A stretch of DNA of 28,302 nt from Alectoria sarmentosa (Eukaryota > Ascomycota > Lecanoromycetes > Lecanorales > Parmeliaceae). Below the pieces are notes generated by a model that saw only the letters and a program-made list of their open reading frames with translations, was not told the DNA's origin and did not search any database. Position numbers and translations under genes: made by a program. The DNA lies in assembly GCA_009733775.1 (NCBI GenBank), contig WOGZ01000394.1:1-28302 (forward strand), read 5' to 3'. Below, piece after piece: positions 1-12,879 of this stretch. Every line of letters starts with the position of its first letter. Within the stretch, counting starts at the first letter, position 1.

Positions 1-3000
1 GTGATTAAATATATAATTTATAATAATTATAATTATTACGTTATAAACAAAACGAGTATTATTTTATTTTATTAAAATTTGAATAAAAATTAATACAATA
101 AGCGATTTTCAAAGAAATTTAATAATTATATTATTTTTAAATTAAATATCAAATATCTTATTTATCGTCGACATAAATTTATTATAATTTCAAAAAATGA
201 ATTTAAATAAAATTGTTAAATAATGTTTTATAATTCGTATTTGTCGATCAAATATAATATTTACATTAATGTGAAAATTTACGTTAATGTTAAAATTTAT
301 AAATACATTTTCAAGTACGTTTATAAAGATAATAATTAAATTAATTTTCGAATGAAGCAAATAAACGAAAAGGATATAATAAATTCAATAAATGAAATTT
401 AAAAATATCGAAACGCACGCTAAATGAGATTAATAAAAAAAATTTAAAAAATATTTAATTTTAAATTGCATAATCACAATTTTATTATAAAGCGATTATT
501 TATTCATTTTTCAAATTAACAAATCGTGATTTTTAATAATTATTTTCAATTATTTGATATAATAATAATAAACGAACGTTAAATCTTTTTTATAAGCTTT
601 TTTTAAATTAAATATACGACATTAATAATAAAAACGATTAATAAATTTTCTTTATATTGATTTAACGAAGCATTACGTTTAAAAAAAACATTTAAAATAT
701 TTAAAAATGAAATTCACATTAAAAACGCATCGATATTATTACGAGAATATATTATATCAATTTCAACGTAAATAAACTTTATTATTTACGTTTTCTTTTT
801 TTAAACGTATCGAATTTTTTATTTTATAAAAATTTACGAACGATAAACGATAATCTTTTTTCAAATTATTATGTCGCTTATATAATAAAAAATCTTATAT
901 ATAATAACGTCGAATGAAATCAAATTTTGAAAAAAGTATATATTTAAAAGAGCGAAAATTGTTTATAATGTTTGTTCGTAATGATTTTATTTAATTGTGA
1001 ATTTAATAAATCGTTTAATTTATAAAATAAATATAAAACGAGATATATAATTTAATTTAATTAATGTATAAAAATATTTGAATTGCGAAAGAAGAAAATT
1101 ATCGCGTTATTTATTAAAATAAAACATTATCACTTTTTTTGATGTAATGTTTCTTTTTTCTTTTATTAAAAATGATTTTATTAAACGTATTTTTCTTTTA
1201 TTTATTCGCAATTTCTTTTATTTATTTTTTCTTATTAACACATCTTTTTGTTTAAACTCTTTAACGATTATATATATATTTCTTAAATTTATTATCAAGA
1301 TTTCGTTTTATCAAACGATATATAAACGAAATAAATTATTATTAAAAACTTTTATCTTTATTTGATTTAAATTCGTTTAAAAAAAAACAATTTCAATTTT
1401 ATAAAAGATATTAATTTAATTAATGATTTTAATTTATTAAAAGTGTAATATAATTACGAACAATATTATAATAATGAGCGCAATCGTTTTTTACGCGAAA
1501 AACGTTTATATTAAATAAACATTTAAAAGCAAATGTGAATGAGTTTTAATAATAATTAAATAATAATTATAAACGTTATTTGAAACGCGATGTTTTTTTT
1601 CAATAATCAATTTTTCTTTTTAAACGATTATGAGAATATTAATAAAATTATACTTTAAAACATCGTTTTACGAAAAATACGCGAAATCTTTAAAATAATA
1701 ATTGCTGTGACTTCTTCAAATATCGTTTTTAATTTTTTTCAAAAAAATTATATCGCTCATTTTTATTTTAAGATTCTTTAAAATTTTATTATTTAATTTT
1801 TTTACGATATTATAAATGAATTCGATTTAATCGAATTATTATATACAATTAATTTAATTTTTTGAAACGAAATTTCGATGCAAAATTGTTATAATATCGA
1901 AATTGTTAATCGTATATTTTAAAACATTCGCAAAGATTTAAAATCGTTTAATAATATAATTATATGCTTTTGCGACGATTTTCGTTAAATTTTATTAATT
2001 ATTAAAAGCGTTAAATTAAGACGTATCGTTACATTTATCTTAAAAACTTTATATTTATAAAATCACATTTAAATTCTCAAATTCACGAAAAATATAAAAC
2101 TTCGCAATTTAAATTTAATTAAATAAAATCGTATTAATATAAAAACATTCGTAAATGATTTTTTAAATGTAAATAATGAAATTTTAATAAACATAAAAAA
2201 ACGAGAGATTATCGATTAATTTATCGATTAATTATTAAATGACATTATCATAAATCTTATTAATGTTATTTATTACAACCTAAATTCACATCGAGCATTT
2301 AACTTTTACATTTTTAAAACGATTTTTTGCATCTTTAATAAAAACGTCGCTCAATTCAATAATTAAATTTTTAACAAATTTTTTAAAATTAAAACGATAT
2401 ATATTAATCGTGATTAAATCGTTAACGAGCGAATAATTTTCTCTTATTTATCGAATTAATAAACGTTTTAAATTAATTTTTTTATTATTTCATTATTTGA
2501 AATTGAAAGAGAATTATATAATAATGTTATTAAAGAATTTATAATAATTATAAAATTTATATAATAAAACACGTTTATAAATCAAATATATTGAATTTAA
2601 AATATTCGATTATCGCATTTTTAAAAATGAATATAACGATAAACGTTATTATATATTACGTATACTTTTTATTTCGCCCGATTCGAATAATTTATATATA
2701 TTTTTTCGACGCATTCAATATTTAATTCGCTTAATCTTTAATATAATAATCAATAAATCACAAAATTAATTTTTATAATAAATCAATTTATGTTTATATC
2801 GAAGGTCTTCGCTTATTATTAATTATATATAATTTTAAATCGAATTATTAATAAAATTAATTTATTTATTATAATCTTAAACGATTTATTAAAAAAAAAA
2901 TCGAATTATTCGATTAAATATATTAAAAATAAGATTATTAAATAAATGCTTTTTATATAACGATAGAAATAAATTATATACGCATAAAAAGTAAACAGAG

Positions 3001-6000
3001 TTCGCTTAACCGACGTTACTTAAATTCGTTTCGTCTTTATTTATCTTAAATATCATGAATTTAATTTATGAACCTTGACTTATAAAATATATAAAATCTT
3101 TATAATTCGTGAATTGTTTAATCGAAATATCGATATAATTTAATTTAAATTGTTAATGTTTTAAATATCGAATAATAACGAATAATTTTTTATTATAAAT
3201 TTGATAATTGCATTCGATCGATATTAGATTTTTATTATAAAAAATTATTGAATATAATGTTTTTTCATTATTATATTATGATAATATTTCTTTATTAACA
3301 TAATCGAAAAAATTCGTTTTTAAAATTGTTTTTTTAAATTTATCGAAATGTCGCAAAATAAAAGTTTATATAACGTTAATTTTTAATTAAATAAAGACTT
3401 TTTAATAAACGAGTGATTATTCGTAAATAACATCTTTTTTTATAAAACGAATTATCGATTTAATTATTTTCGAGAAATCTTTTATAAATCTTTTATAAAA
3501 ATTATAAAAGTCGATAAAGGTTTATATTTGCTTTAAATTTATAAATTATATTTAATCAATAACGATTTATATTTTAATCGAATTTATTCGTAATTCATCG
3601 ATAAATATTAATAAGTTTTAAAATTAAACTTTTTGAATATGAAATTTATATTAAAAAATGTTTATTTATAAATCGGTTTCTCGTAATTTTTGAGAAATTA
3701 ATTAAATATATTAAACGTGTTTCTTTTTAATTTTGTTATAAATAAAAATATTATTTAAATATATTTAACAAAAATCATTTAAATATTCGAAGAAAATGTT
3801 ATTTATATATTGTTAATAAATAGTAAAATTATTTATTAATTTTAATAAAAGTATTCGATATTTATATATTTTAAAAAACGTGATAAATATAATAAAGTTT
3901 TCGTTATTTAAATGCATTCGAAGTTTATTAAAAAAAGTAATAATGTTAAATCGTGTAAAATATTTATAATTTTGTATTTTTGTTAAAATCTCATTTATTA
4001 ATGAAATAAAACATCGATTTTTTCTGATAATAATATTTAATTTTCGATAATTTATATAAAAACGTAATTTTTTTTTGATTTTTTAATAAATAAAATAAAT
4101 AAGATAAATAAAACATAATTAAATATAATAAATTCTTTCTTTAAATATTCGTTTAAATAAATTTTGATTTATTCGAGTTTGTGATTTAATAATAAATAAA
4201 CTCGATTTTTAAATAATATATTTTTATTTATTTTTTTAACGAATTTTAATTTATGATTATAAAAACGACGTGAAATAATATATTCGTTTATAAATTATTA
4301 AAAACATTTACGTAATTATGATAATTCACAAAGAATCTATTAAATATTTTTTAAGAAATAAAGATTTTAATATTATTTATTTAAACATTTTTTAAAATGT
4401 CAAATTTATAATAATTTTTGTATTTGATTTCGAAGTCGTATAAATATAATTTGTTAATCGATATACGATTGTTTCGTTACAATTATAATATAACCTCAAA
4501 AGATTTATTGAAAATATCGTAAATTTTATTCATCGTTAAAGAAAAAAAGTTGTTTTTTTGTATCGAATTAAATAATAATAAGTCGATGCGTTAATTTCAA
4601 CAATATCGATGAATTTTAATTTTTTAATTTTTTTTTTAAATATTTTAAGTGTTAATGTTGATTTTTTTTATTTAAAATGTCTTTAAAATAATTTATATCG
4701 AAGTTATTTATGTTCGATTCACTTTTAATAGTAATTTTAAGAGATTATATAATAATAATAAGTTGTTAATAAAAACGATAAATTTTTAAATATTGATGTT
4801 TTATTATCGTTATATTTATATCGTTTAAATATAAATAATATTTTATCTTTAAATATATCGAAGACGATTTTATATTTGTTTGTTTATAACTTTTCGAAAA
4901 TTAAATTATATTATTTTAATAAAACGATAAAAATAAAATAAGATTCTTTTTTATAATTATATAAATTTAAAATAAATAAGAGATAATAAGTAATAAATTC
5001 TTTAAATAATTAATTATTAAATATTTCAATGATTTAAATTTAAAAATAGAATAAAATTCGATTTATAAACGTTTATATATTTTAAAAATGAGAGTTTTAT
5101 TAATAACGATATAAATTTCGATATATTTGCAATTTATAAAAGAATTCGTAAATATTTTTTATTTGTTTTACGATAATAACGTAATTGTTATTTAAGAAAA
5201 TCGACGTATTAAGAAATTATTAAAAATATTCGTTAAACACATATTTGTATTATTTTTTATCGTGATTTTGAAAAAAATTATTCTTTTTTCGAGTTATTCG
5301 AAAAAATTTCTTAAAGATTATATAAATTTATTTCGTTGTTATTATTTATTTTTATAGCGTGTATTTAAATAGTTTTTTTGTTTAATTGAAAATAATTACG
5401 TTTAATGTATTTAAATTAATTATAATTATAATATATAAACTTTTTAACATCGATTTCGATTTTAATTTTAATAAATAAAATCGATATAATAAATTTTATA
5501 AATGTTATTATAATGCGAGTGATTTTCGTTATTATTAAAATAATTGATTTTTCTATTAAGAATATTATTTTAAATATAAATGTTTTAAACTTTTTTTCGT
5601 ATTCAGCACGTTAAATATTATTCAATTTTCGTAAATATTTTTTAATAAATGTTAATTCATTGAAATTTTTACATGCGTTTTAATTTTTTCGTAGATTTTC
5701 ACGAATTTTCAGACGTAAGTGTTATATTATATTGTTTTTATTTTTATTAATAATTGAATTAAGTCGAATAAAATCGACGTAAAATTTTATAAAAGATATA
5801 ATATTTTGTTAAAATGAATTATATTCTCGCTTCGCATTGCTTTATTAATTTAAGTTTTCGTAAATGTTAATTAAGTTATTTATTATTTTTTTGTAAAATT
5901 TGTATAAGTTCGAAAAAAAATTCAATTAACGTTTTATGATTTATTTTAAAGCTTTTTTCTTAAAATCAAAAATAATATAAATTAATTTAAATTTAGTAAT

Positions 6001-7151
6001 AAGATATCAATCGTAATTAATAATAAATTTTTGATTTATCTTGAAAAATTAATCGTTTTATATAAAACTCTTTTTATTTATAAAGAGTAAAAGAGTTAAA
6101 TAATTTAAAAAATCTAGTTTTTTTAAGAATTAAGTTTTTGAATTTTTTAATATAAAGTTTTTTTATTAATAGTAATTATATCGAATTAATTAATAATAAT
6201 ATCGAATTGTTTTTAAAATATATTATTATTATTTTATAATTGTTTATATTACTTTGCGAATTGTTTAAGTGCATTAAGTTTAATATAAATATTTTTAAAT
6301 AATTTTTAAATATTAATAAATTTCTTTTTTTAATATATTTAAAATTGTGTTAAATTAATAATGTTTTATACGATATCGATGTTAATAGTTTTTTTTTAAA
6401 AATATTTGATAAAACGTTATGATTATTTATTTAAATTAAAAAGTTTATTATTAAATTAAATCGTTTTATATAATTGAGTCGAGATATTTTATATATAATT
6501 AATATAAAAATTGAAAATTATTTCGATAAAAAAGAAAATTCTTTTGAAAGAAAATAAAGAGTTATTAAAATATTTCGATAAAAGTAATATTAAAAAGTAT
6601 TGTGTTAAAAAAGAATATAAACATTTTCATTTAATGTATTTAACAATTTTAAATATAATAAAGCAATTTGAATTTGTGTTTAAAAAAATATATAAAAGTA
6701 TTATTTAATCGTTTATTTATTTATCGAAATTTCGTGAAAATAATGTGTTAATTAAATAACGTTTTTTTAATTTCGTTATTTATGTAAAAGATATTTATTA
6801 TGTCGTTATCGATTTTATATAAAAAAAACTTAATAGTGCGAAATGAAGAAAATCGATTATAAAAGATTATAAAATCGTAATTTCTTATTCGATAATAATG
6901 TTATAAAAAATTTAAATATTTTTAATAATAACTTTTTAAATAATATAATCGATGTTATTTTAATTAAATTATATAAAAATAATAAATAATTCTTTTTTTC
7001 GATTCGTTTATAAATTAATATTTTAATATTTTTTTTATATTCGTTATTATTAATGAGACGAATCGTTATTTTAATACGATTTATTCGATTTTCAATTATC
7101 ATAAATAATTTAATTTAAAAATACGATATTTTAACAATTTTTATATTTTAA
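1..7151. other. AT-rich RIP-like block, no gene seen
   Basis: Extremely AT-rich sequence. Surviving C and G are mostly in CpG (tcg, acg, cga), whereas CpA and TpG are scarce and TpA abounds, the pattern left by RIP acting on CpA. The few open frames (for example 1147-1365 +, 6511-6708 +, 6857-7102 -) are made of K, I, N, F, L and Y and match nothing I know. The block is probably built of older, more decayed transposons than the element that follows, but I could not recover ends or domains. A slightly more complex patch lies near 2990-3090. Confidence 0.8.
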
Positions 7152-7156
7152 TAAAG

Positions 7157-7336
7157 TGTCACGGTAAAAACGTAGCTTGACGAGATATTTATTTTATTAT
7201 TATAATTTAATTGTCAAAAAAGTACCTTGATAAGGTTTTTAATTTAACATTATAAATAGTTAGATTTCGATAAAAAGAACAAAGCTTCATATATCACACA
7301 ATGCATATATGCTTTTGTTATAAAATTGCCATGATA
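7157..7336 (+). repeat. 5' LTR of the Ty3/Gypsy element
   Basis: It starts TGTCACGG and ends catgata. The 3' copy ends cataata, so the ancestral end was probably TGACA, pairing with TGTCA at the start as LTR termini usually do; the final CA became TA by RIP. It aligns without gaps over 180 positions to 14485-14664. A shared landmark is the run atcacacaatgcatatatgc. Immediately downstream (7337 on) should lie the primer binding site; tgatagcaacat is there, but I could not assign a tRNA. Confidence 0.92.
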
Positions 7337-8169
7337 ACATGATAGCAACATTTATCTTTGATGCCATTAATCATCAAAAGATTCAAAAGTTTTCTTTATT
7401 AAATTTCTGAGCTCTTATGAGATTTCTTCGTCGAGTTTCATCTCGTCGATTTTTCAATCCTCAACTTCCGCTTATCATCGTTTCTTAATTTTTACGAATT
7501 TTAAAAACTCCGTTTCTTTGAGAAAACATCGTTAAATTAATTTTCTCGTCACTTCATAAAGATTTTATCAAAATCGATTATCAAATTCATTAATTCATTT
7601 TTACTACCGAAAACGCTTATCTTTATAAAATTCTAAAATTTATCGAATTTACCATCGATTACGTAATCAAGAATTATTTTAAATCTCAACCTTAACAAGC
7701 ATCGACAACGAAAACATTCAAAAAAAATTCGACAAAATCGACAAAATTTCCATTCATTTAATCAACGAATTCTTTTATCTTTCGAAAAGCAATCAAAACA
7801 TTTAATAACAGAATTTACGATTTTTAATAACAATTTAATTTTATTCAATATTTCAGAAAATACGATTCTTCTTTTATTGAAAATATTCTTTTAAAATCGA
7901 AAATTTTAAATCCCTCTTCGGATTTTATATCGACGATAAACTTTCAACAATCTTTTAAATCGACATTTATGACCTCATCGAAAAAAAACGTCATAATTAA
8001 TTAAATAATTCTTCAAAAACTTCGTGACTTCATTATTCAAATTATTTAAATAATTATTCAAAATTCTCAATCTCTCGTTGATTAATAAAGATCTTTAAAA
8101 TTAATAAATTTTTTCGATGTTAACGACGAAATAAATGATAATAACAACGATAATAATAAATAAAATATC

Positions 8170-8770
8170 GTCAATCTCGAATTCTTCGACCTTCATCTCG
8201 ATAAGTTTTATAAAAAAAACGAAATCATCATCATTGAAAAAAACACGTATTATCGAAATTCAATTCTTTTTATGAAACGAATTCGAGATCTTATTATCGT
8301 CAAAAAATCGATAATCGTGCGAAATAATTTGAATATTACTTTAAGAGAAATTATTTTAACTTAATACACGACAAAACTTTCTAATCTCGAACGAATTAAA
8401 TTACGTGTCGATGAGAACGAAATCGAAAAATAATGCTCGACAATCATTAAAAGATTTAAGAAATTTATTAACATGATTCTTTATCATCTTATCTCTAAAA
8501 AATATACATTTCACGACGTCAAAATTCGTCAAAAACCTATTATTTACGTTCAAATTATTCTATATTATATCAAATCGATAAATATCAACAGCGTGGAAAA
8601 TTAACTAACATTTATTTATCAAAACATTATCGCAAAGTTATGAGCCTTCGTAAATTCATCTTCTTTTACGATTATTATTATTTTCTTTATTCAAATTCTG
8701 GAATTGAAAAAGAATACTTGATTCGAAATAAATTCTCGTTAAGTATTTAATCAAGATCAAACACGTTTTT
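8170..8770 (+). pseudogene. gag capsid relic
   Basis: The frame shared with pol gives a Gag-like capsid region, including segments such as LSNLERIKLRVDE and TFIYQNIIAKL, with stops at positions where fungal Gypsy capsids have Trp. It is followed to about 9050 by a Gln/Asn/Phe-rich linker. The assignment rests on general resemblance to fungal Gypsy Gag proteins and on position between the 5' LTR and the zinc-finger motif. The start codon is not identifiable; it should lie between about 7400 and 8100. Open frames on the other strand here (8656-8904) are shadows. Confidence 0.7.
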
Positions 8771-9420
8771 AAGAAAATCGTTAAAATCAACCTCAACAAT
8801 TTCAAACAAATAAGTATCGAAATTCTTTTTTTAACAATCCGCAACCTCGATCGTATTAGCCGTTTCAAAGTTAACAGACTTTTGAATAATAAGGCGGCTA
8901 TCAAACATTTTCTTATCGTCCTTTCAACGTTTAAAATGCTTATTCAAATTCGCAACAAACATATGATCAATTAAGTCAAACGAATTTTCAAAGAAATTTT
9001 CAAAGTCAATCTCGGTTTACTCAATTCTTTTCGTTTCGATAATTATTATAATTTATATCACCATTAAACGCGTTCATTTCGACGACGTCAAATCGCTCAC
9101 AACAAGGAATTTCAAAAGCGGGAAATCAGTTTCGAGGATTTCCAAAAAAAGACGATAGAAATCTTAATCCCGGTCGACAACCTTGATAACAACCAGGTTT
9201 TCAGCCTCGATAACCTTAAAAGGTCGTTGTCTATCAAACTTTTATGGTCGAGAATTTCATAAATCACGAGTAACAAGATTTCGAGAATATTTATTACTTT
9301 GAAACTTAAGAGAATACTTCGAAACCTGAATATGTCGACTAAGATGAAAATGAAAATAAGGTTTACTTCGACGACGATCGAGACTCTTCAAGCATATATG
9401 ATCAACACTTTATAAAATTT

Positions 9421-9726
9421 GTGAAAATCGAAACCTTTTGTCATAATTATGACGAGTCTTTTTCTTTCAAATTAAAACTTTATAAACATTTATGTGAGGG
9501 ATGTGTTATAAAGAAACCTAGTTTTTCCGCAACGAAATTGCTTGCAAATTTTAAAGAATCGAAATCTTATTCCATCGCAACGAAATTGCTTGCAAATTTT
9601 AAAAAATCGAAATCTCATTTCATCGTAACGAAATTGCTTGCAAATCTTAAAGAATCGAAATCTCATTTCATCGCAACGGAATTGTTTGCAAATCTCAAAA
9701 AATCGAAATCTCATTTCTTCACATAA
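9421..9726 (+). pseudogene. gag 3' relic: zinc-finger motif plus 16-aa repeats
   Basis: An uninterrupted 101-codon stretch in the Gag-Pol frame. Residues 7-28 read CHNYDESFSFKLKLYKHLCE then GC: a C-x2-C-x12-H-x4-C finger in which the second Cys is Tyr, consistent with TGT to TAT. After it come four copies of a 16-residue unit of the form ATKLLANFKESKSHFI, encoded by a 48-bp tandem array. Fingers of this type near the Gag/protease junction occur in fungal Gypsy elements and presumably bind RNA. It ends at a TAA inside the array and the frame then continues. Confidence 0.65.
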
Positions 9727-9860
9727 AAATTCAATTTCATCGCAACGAAATTGCTTGCAAATCTCAAAGAATCGAAATCTCATTCCTTCGCACGGAAATT
9801 CAATCTCACCGCAATGAAATTATTTATCAATTTCAAAAAACCGAAATCTCATTTCGCTAT
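9529..9860 (+). repeat. Tandem array, 48-bp then 69-bp periods, inside gag
   Basis: The anchor gcaacgaaattg (or a transition variant) starts at 9529, 9577, 9625, 9673, 9742 and 9811. The spacing is 48, 48, 48, 69 and 69 bp. The longer units are the 48-bp unit plus 21 bp containing a second ...aaattcaat... segment. All periods are multiples of three, so the frame is kept and 16- or 23-residue repeats are encoded. The opposite strand is also open (9490-9783) only because of this periodicity. Confidence 0.9.
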
Positions 9861-9960
9861 CGTCGAAATTTCTCAAATAATGAAATTCATTACCTTTATT
9901 TCTAATCAAAATTTTGAATTTAATTTTAAAAATTAAAATTATATTATAACGAAAATCAAA

Positions 9961-10080
9961 TTTATCAAAATCGATACGAATAATAATATATGTTTTAACA
10001 TTAATTATAATATCATTTTAATTAATCGCTTTTGATTAATTAGCCTTTTATCTAAAATTAGAATTTTCAAAATAACTTTT
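9961..10080 (+). pseudogene. retropepsin (protease) relic
   Basis: In the Gag-Pol frame, 9991-10032 reads CFNINYNIILINRF, which fits the active-site region of a retropepsin of the form DTG-x-S-x-x-LI with the DTG codons changed to Asn-Ile-Asn (9997-10005) by G-to-A and C-to-T. It sits between the Gag repeats and RT, as expected. The motif is short and degraded, so the call depends partly on position. Confidence 0.5.
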
Positions 10081-11109
10081 TCATTTAAAATTTGAGAAGT
10101 GAGGTTTTCACAATATGAGATTTCGAAATATCTCATCACGTCTTATTATTTTCCGAAAATCGATAAGCAAAAAAACGCGATTCTTATATATGCCCGATGA
10201 GAAATTCACATAATCGATGAATTACGTATTAATATATTGATTAAAAACGATTTTATTAATTCAAAAGAAATTTCTATAAACATTATCAATCAAAAAACTT
10301 ATATCGAAAATTATAAAACTTCGATTACAATCACCGCTCGTCAACGTGAATAATATATCCGAAAAAAAATCCAAATTCTTTCGACAACGATAATTTCGTC
10401 TCATAATGAGAAATTTATATCAATCAAAACGTTTACGCTTTTCTTATCTAATAATCATAATTATATATTCGAATTTATTATTCAAATAAATCTAATCCTC
10501 TTTGCACATATAATAAATAACAAAATGAAAAAAATTCTCATCAAAAATGATTTTAATTATCAAATGAAGATCTCACGAAAACTTCGTTTAAATATCATCA
10601 CAAAAATCGATTATAAAAACTATTTCCAAATTGACCTTAATCCGAAATACGTTTTTATAACCCCATCGAAAAAATCGAAATGATTAAAAAAAACATTTAC
10701 AATCGCGATTATAATTGTTTTTTTTCTCGCAAATACTTCGCAAAATACTTCGAAAACTATCAATTTCGTGAACTCAATACTTTTATTTATAATTTTTAAC
10801 TTTTTTATTAACAATTCAACCCTCAATATAAAGAAAGAAATATTATCAAACGAAATAACTATTTATGAAAATGATATTATCAAAAAATCTTTTATCAACC
10901 TCGTCGAAGAATTTTCTATTTTATGAATTAATGAAGAATTCATCAATATATCCGAAAATAAATAAATGAAACTTTCGTTAAAAAATAATTGAGAAAATCG
11001 TTTAAAAAATAACGAAAGAAAAGTCAAAATCTATTTCTTAAAACTACGTGACAGAAAAATCGTTAATAAAACTTTTAATGAATTTCATAAACAAGGTCGT
11101 TTAAAATAA

Positions 11110-11860
11110 ACTTTTTAATCGACGCCTTTTAATTATCCCGTCTTCATTATTTAAAAAAATCTTTCTAATAAAAGAAAAGAAAAATCAATTATCGATATTT
11201 GAAAATTAAATGATTTCTTAATTCGAGATGTTTACTCGATATCATTGTAATCGAATATTATTATTAAATTATAAAAATGTTCGCATATCTCGATGCTGAA
11301 CGCATTTTTATTCTTTTATCAATGAAAAATTCATTCAAAATATCGTCATTTATAGATCGTAATCAATCATTATAATCAAAAAACATTTTTGATTTCGATA
11401 ATAAAAAATATGAATTCAATTTCTTATGTGCAAAAACAAATTGATAAAATTTTTCGAGAAATTAAAGATTTTATTTAAGCGTACGTTGATAATATTATAT
11501 GCGATTCAACCTCTTTAATTAAACATTTATCTTATTTTCGTCGATTATTTACTCTATTAATCAAATGCAATATATTCTTAAATTCAAAAAAAACATTTTT
11601 AGGATTTTTAAATGTGAGTTTTTTTAATCAAAGAGTGAACTCGTTTAATTTAACAACTTTCGAAAAAAAGTTAAAAATCATTAATTTATTTCGATATTCA
11701 CAAACGCTCGACAATTTAAAACATTATTTAAAACTCATTAAATATCTTCATTAATATATTCATTTTTATGCTTAACTTATCAAATCTTTATAAAATTTAA
11801 AAATCATTTTATTAAAAAAGACGTTAACGAAAGGAAATTCACGCAAGGTTTACGCATTTA
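11110..11860 (+). pseudogene. reverse transcriptase relic
   Basis: The Pol frame shows the fungal Gypsy RT blocks in order: an STPF-NYPVFII block at about 11119-11151, an IIDI block at 11179-11190 (usually VVDIR), an ISML-N-AF block at 11287-11304, SYVQKQIDKIFREIKDF at about 11424-11474, and the polymerase box YVDN at 11482-11493. Two catalytic Asp codons are lost: Asn at 11299-11301 and Asn at 11491-11493 (YVDD to YVDN), both consistent with G-to-A. Downstream, KKTFLGFLNVSFFNQRVNSF (from 11587) is a typical continuation. The enzyme cannot be active. Confidence 0.9.
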
Positions 11861-11979
11861 AGATTGCGTTATCGAGAACATTTCTTATTAAACAAATTTC
11901 TTTCGAAAAATTGTAAAAAACACTTTTCAAGACATATATTTTAATATATTTCAATTTTATTTAAATTCTTTAAATAAAT

Positions 11980-12410
11980 CTTAATGTCTTCAAAGAATTC
12001 GAATTCAATATAATAATTTTTTATATTAAAAATAATAAAAAGATTGAGCACGGCAAATGATCTTTTCGTATTAATATGAAATTAATACTTTTTTTATCAA
12101 GACTTCTCATTTCCGTCGAAAAAAATTATTGATCAACAAAACTTGAAATCGTCGAATTCGTATAAGTTTTCAAAAAAATTAAACATATGATAAAATCTTC
12201 TCAGCATTCGATAATGATTTAAATCGATTATTTAATTATTTTCGATATTATGAAACAAAATTCGATTATCTTTATCACATCGATTATGAGAATAAATATA
12301 AAACTTATAAAAGCTTTTCAATTTTTTCATCAATTCAACCTAAAAATCAAATATAAGTTTGAAAAAAAATATATTATTTCAAATGTATTATCCCGTCTAA
12401 TAAATATTAA
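11980..12410 (+). pseudogene. RNase H relic and RT/RH C-terminus
   Basis: In the same frame, VFKEFEFN (about 11983) corresponds to the conserved L-D-A-S-x-x-G-x-G block opening Gypsy RNase H, with Gly to Glu/Asn changes. LFLSRLLISVEKNY fits the ...SR.LS..E.NY block. KYKFEKKYIISNVLSRL at about 12352-12402 corresponds to the tail R-x-K-P-G-x-x-N-x-x-x-D-A-L-S-R, with Pro, Gly and Asp replaced. The order right after RT and before integrase is as in Ty3/Gypsy. Confidence 0.8.
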
Positions 12411-12654
12411 TTAAAAACAAAAATGCTTTAATTCACAATATTCGAAATTAAACGCTTTATTCGCCTGCACACTTATGAAAATATTCGATAACTTTCGATA
12501 TCGTCTCATAAAAGAATATAAAAATGATTTATAATATTCACGTCTACAGCGTCAAATCGACAAAAATGAAAAACTCGACGAGAACGTCGTTATATTTTCA
12601 TTTATTCGAAAACAAATAAAGAATAATTCTTTCAATCCGTATTCGCGTTCTTTT

Positions 12655-12842
12655 ATTTCATTAAATTCGGATTCGCTTCTTAAGACTTCTTCGAAAAAAA
12701 CTTTCGACCCTTTATCAAGAAGTTCGAACCCGCTTTCGAAAAGAACTTTCAATTTCTTATTAAAAAATTTGAATCCGCTGTCGAAAAGAGCTTTCGACCC
12801 CTTATTAAAAAGTTCGAACTCGCTTTTAAAAAGAACTTCTTA
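12655..12842 (+). repeat. 45-bp tandem repeats between RNase H and integrase
   Basis: In the Pol frame about three units of 15 residues, of the form NPLSKRTFDPLLKSS, are repeated, with a partial unit at each end. Anchors such as aacccgctttcgaaaagaac and its variants recur every 45 bp. This insertion of Ser/Leu/Lys/Pro-rich repeats separates the RNase H and integrase domains and ends at taa (12841-12843). Confidence 0.8.
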
Positions 12843-12879
12843 AGATAACCTAATCTATTATATTAACAAAATCACAAAT

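Noticed and set aside
1147..1365. Small open frames in AT-rich DNA (also 6511-6708, 6857-7102, 8656-8904)
   Set aside because: Composition is limited to residues encoded by A/T-rich codons, with no motif and no conserved start context; expected by chance or as relic fragments.
9490..9783. 97-codon open frame on the minus strand with RFRFFEICKQFRCDE repeats
   Set aside because: It is the antisense of the 48-bp array in the gag relic. All other domains of the element read on the plus strand, so this is a shadow.
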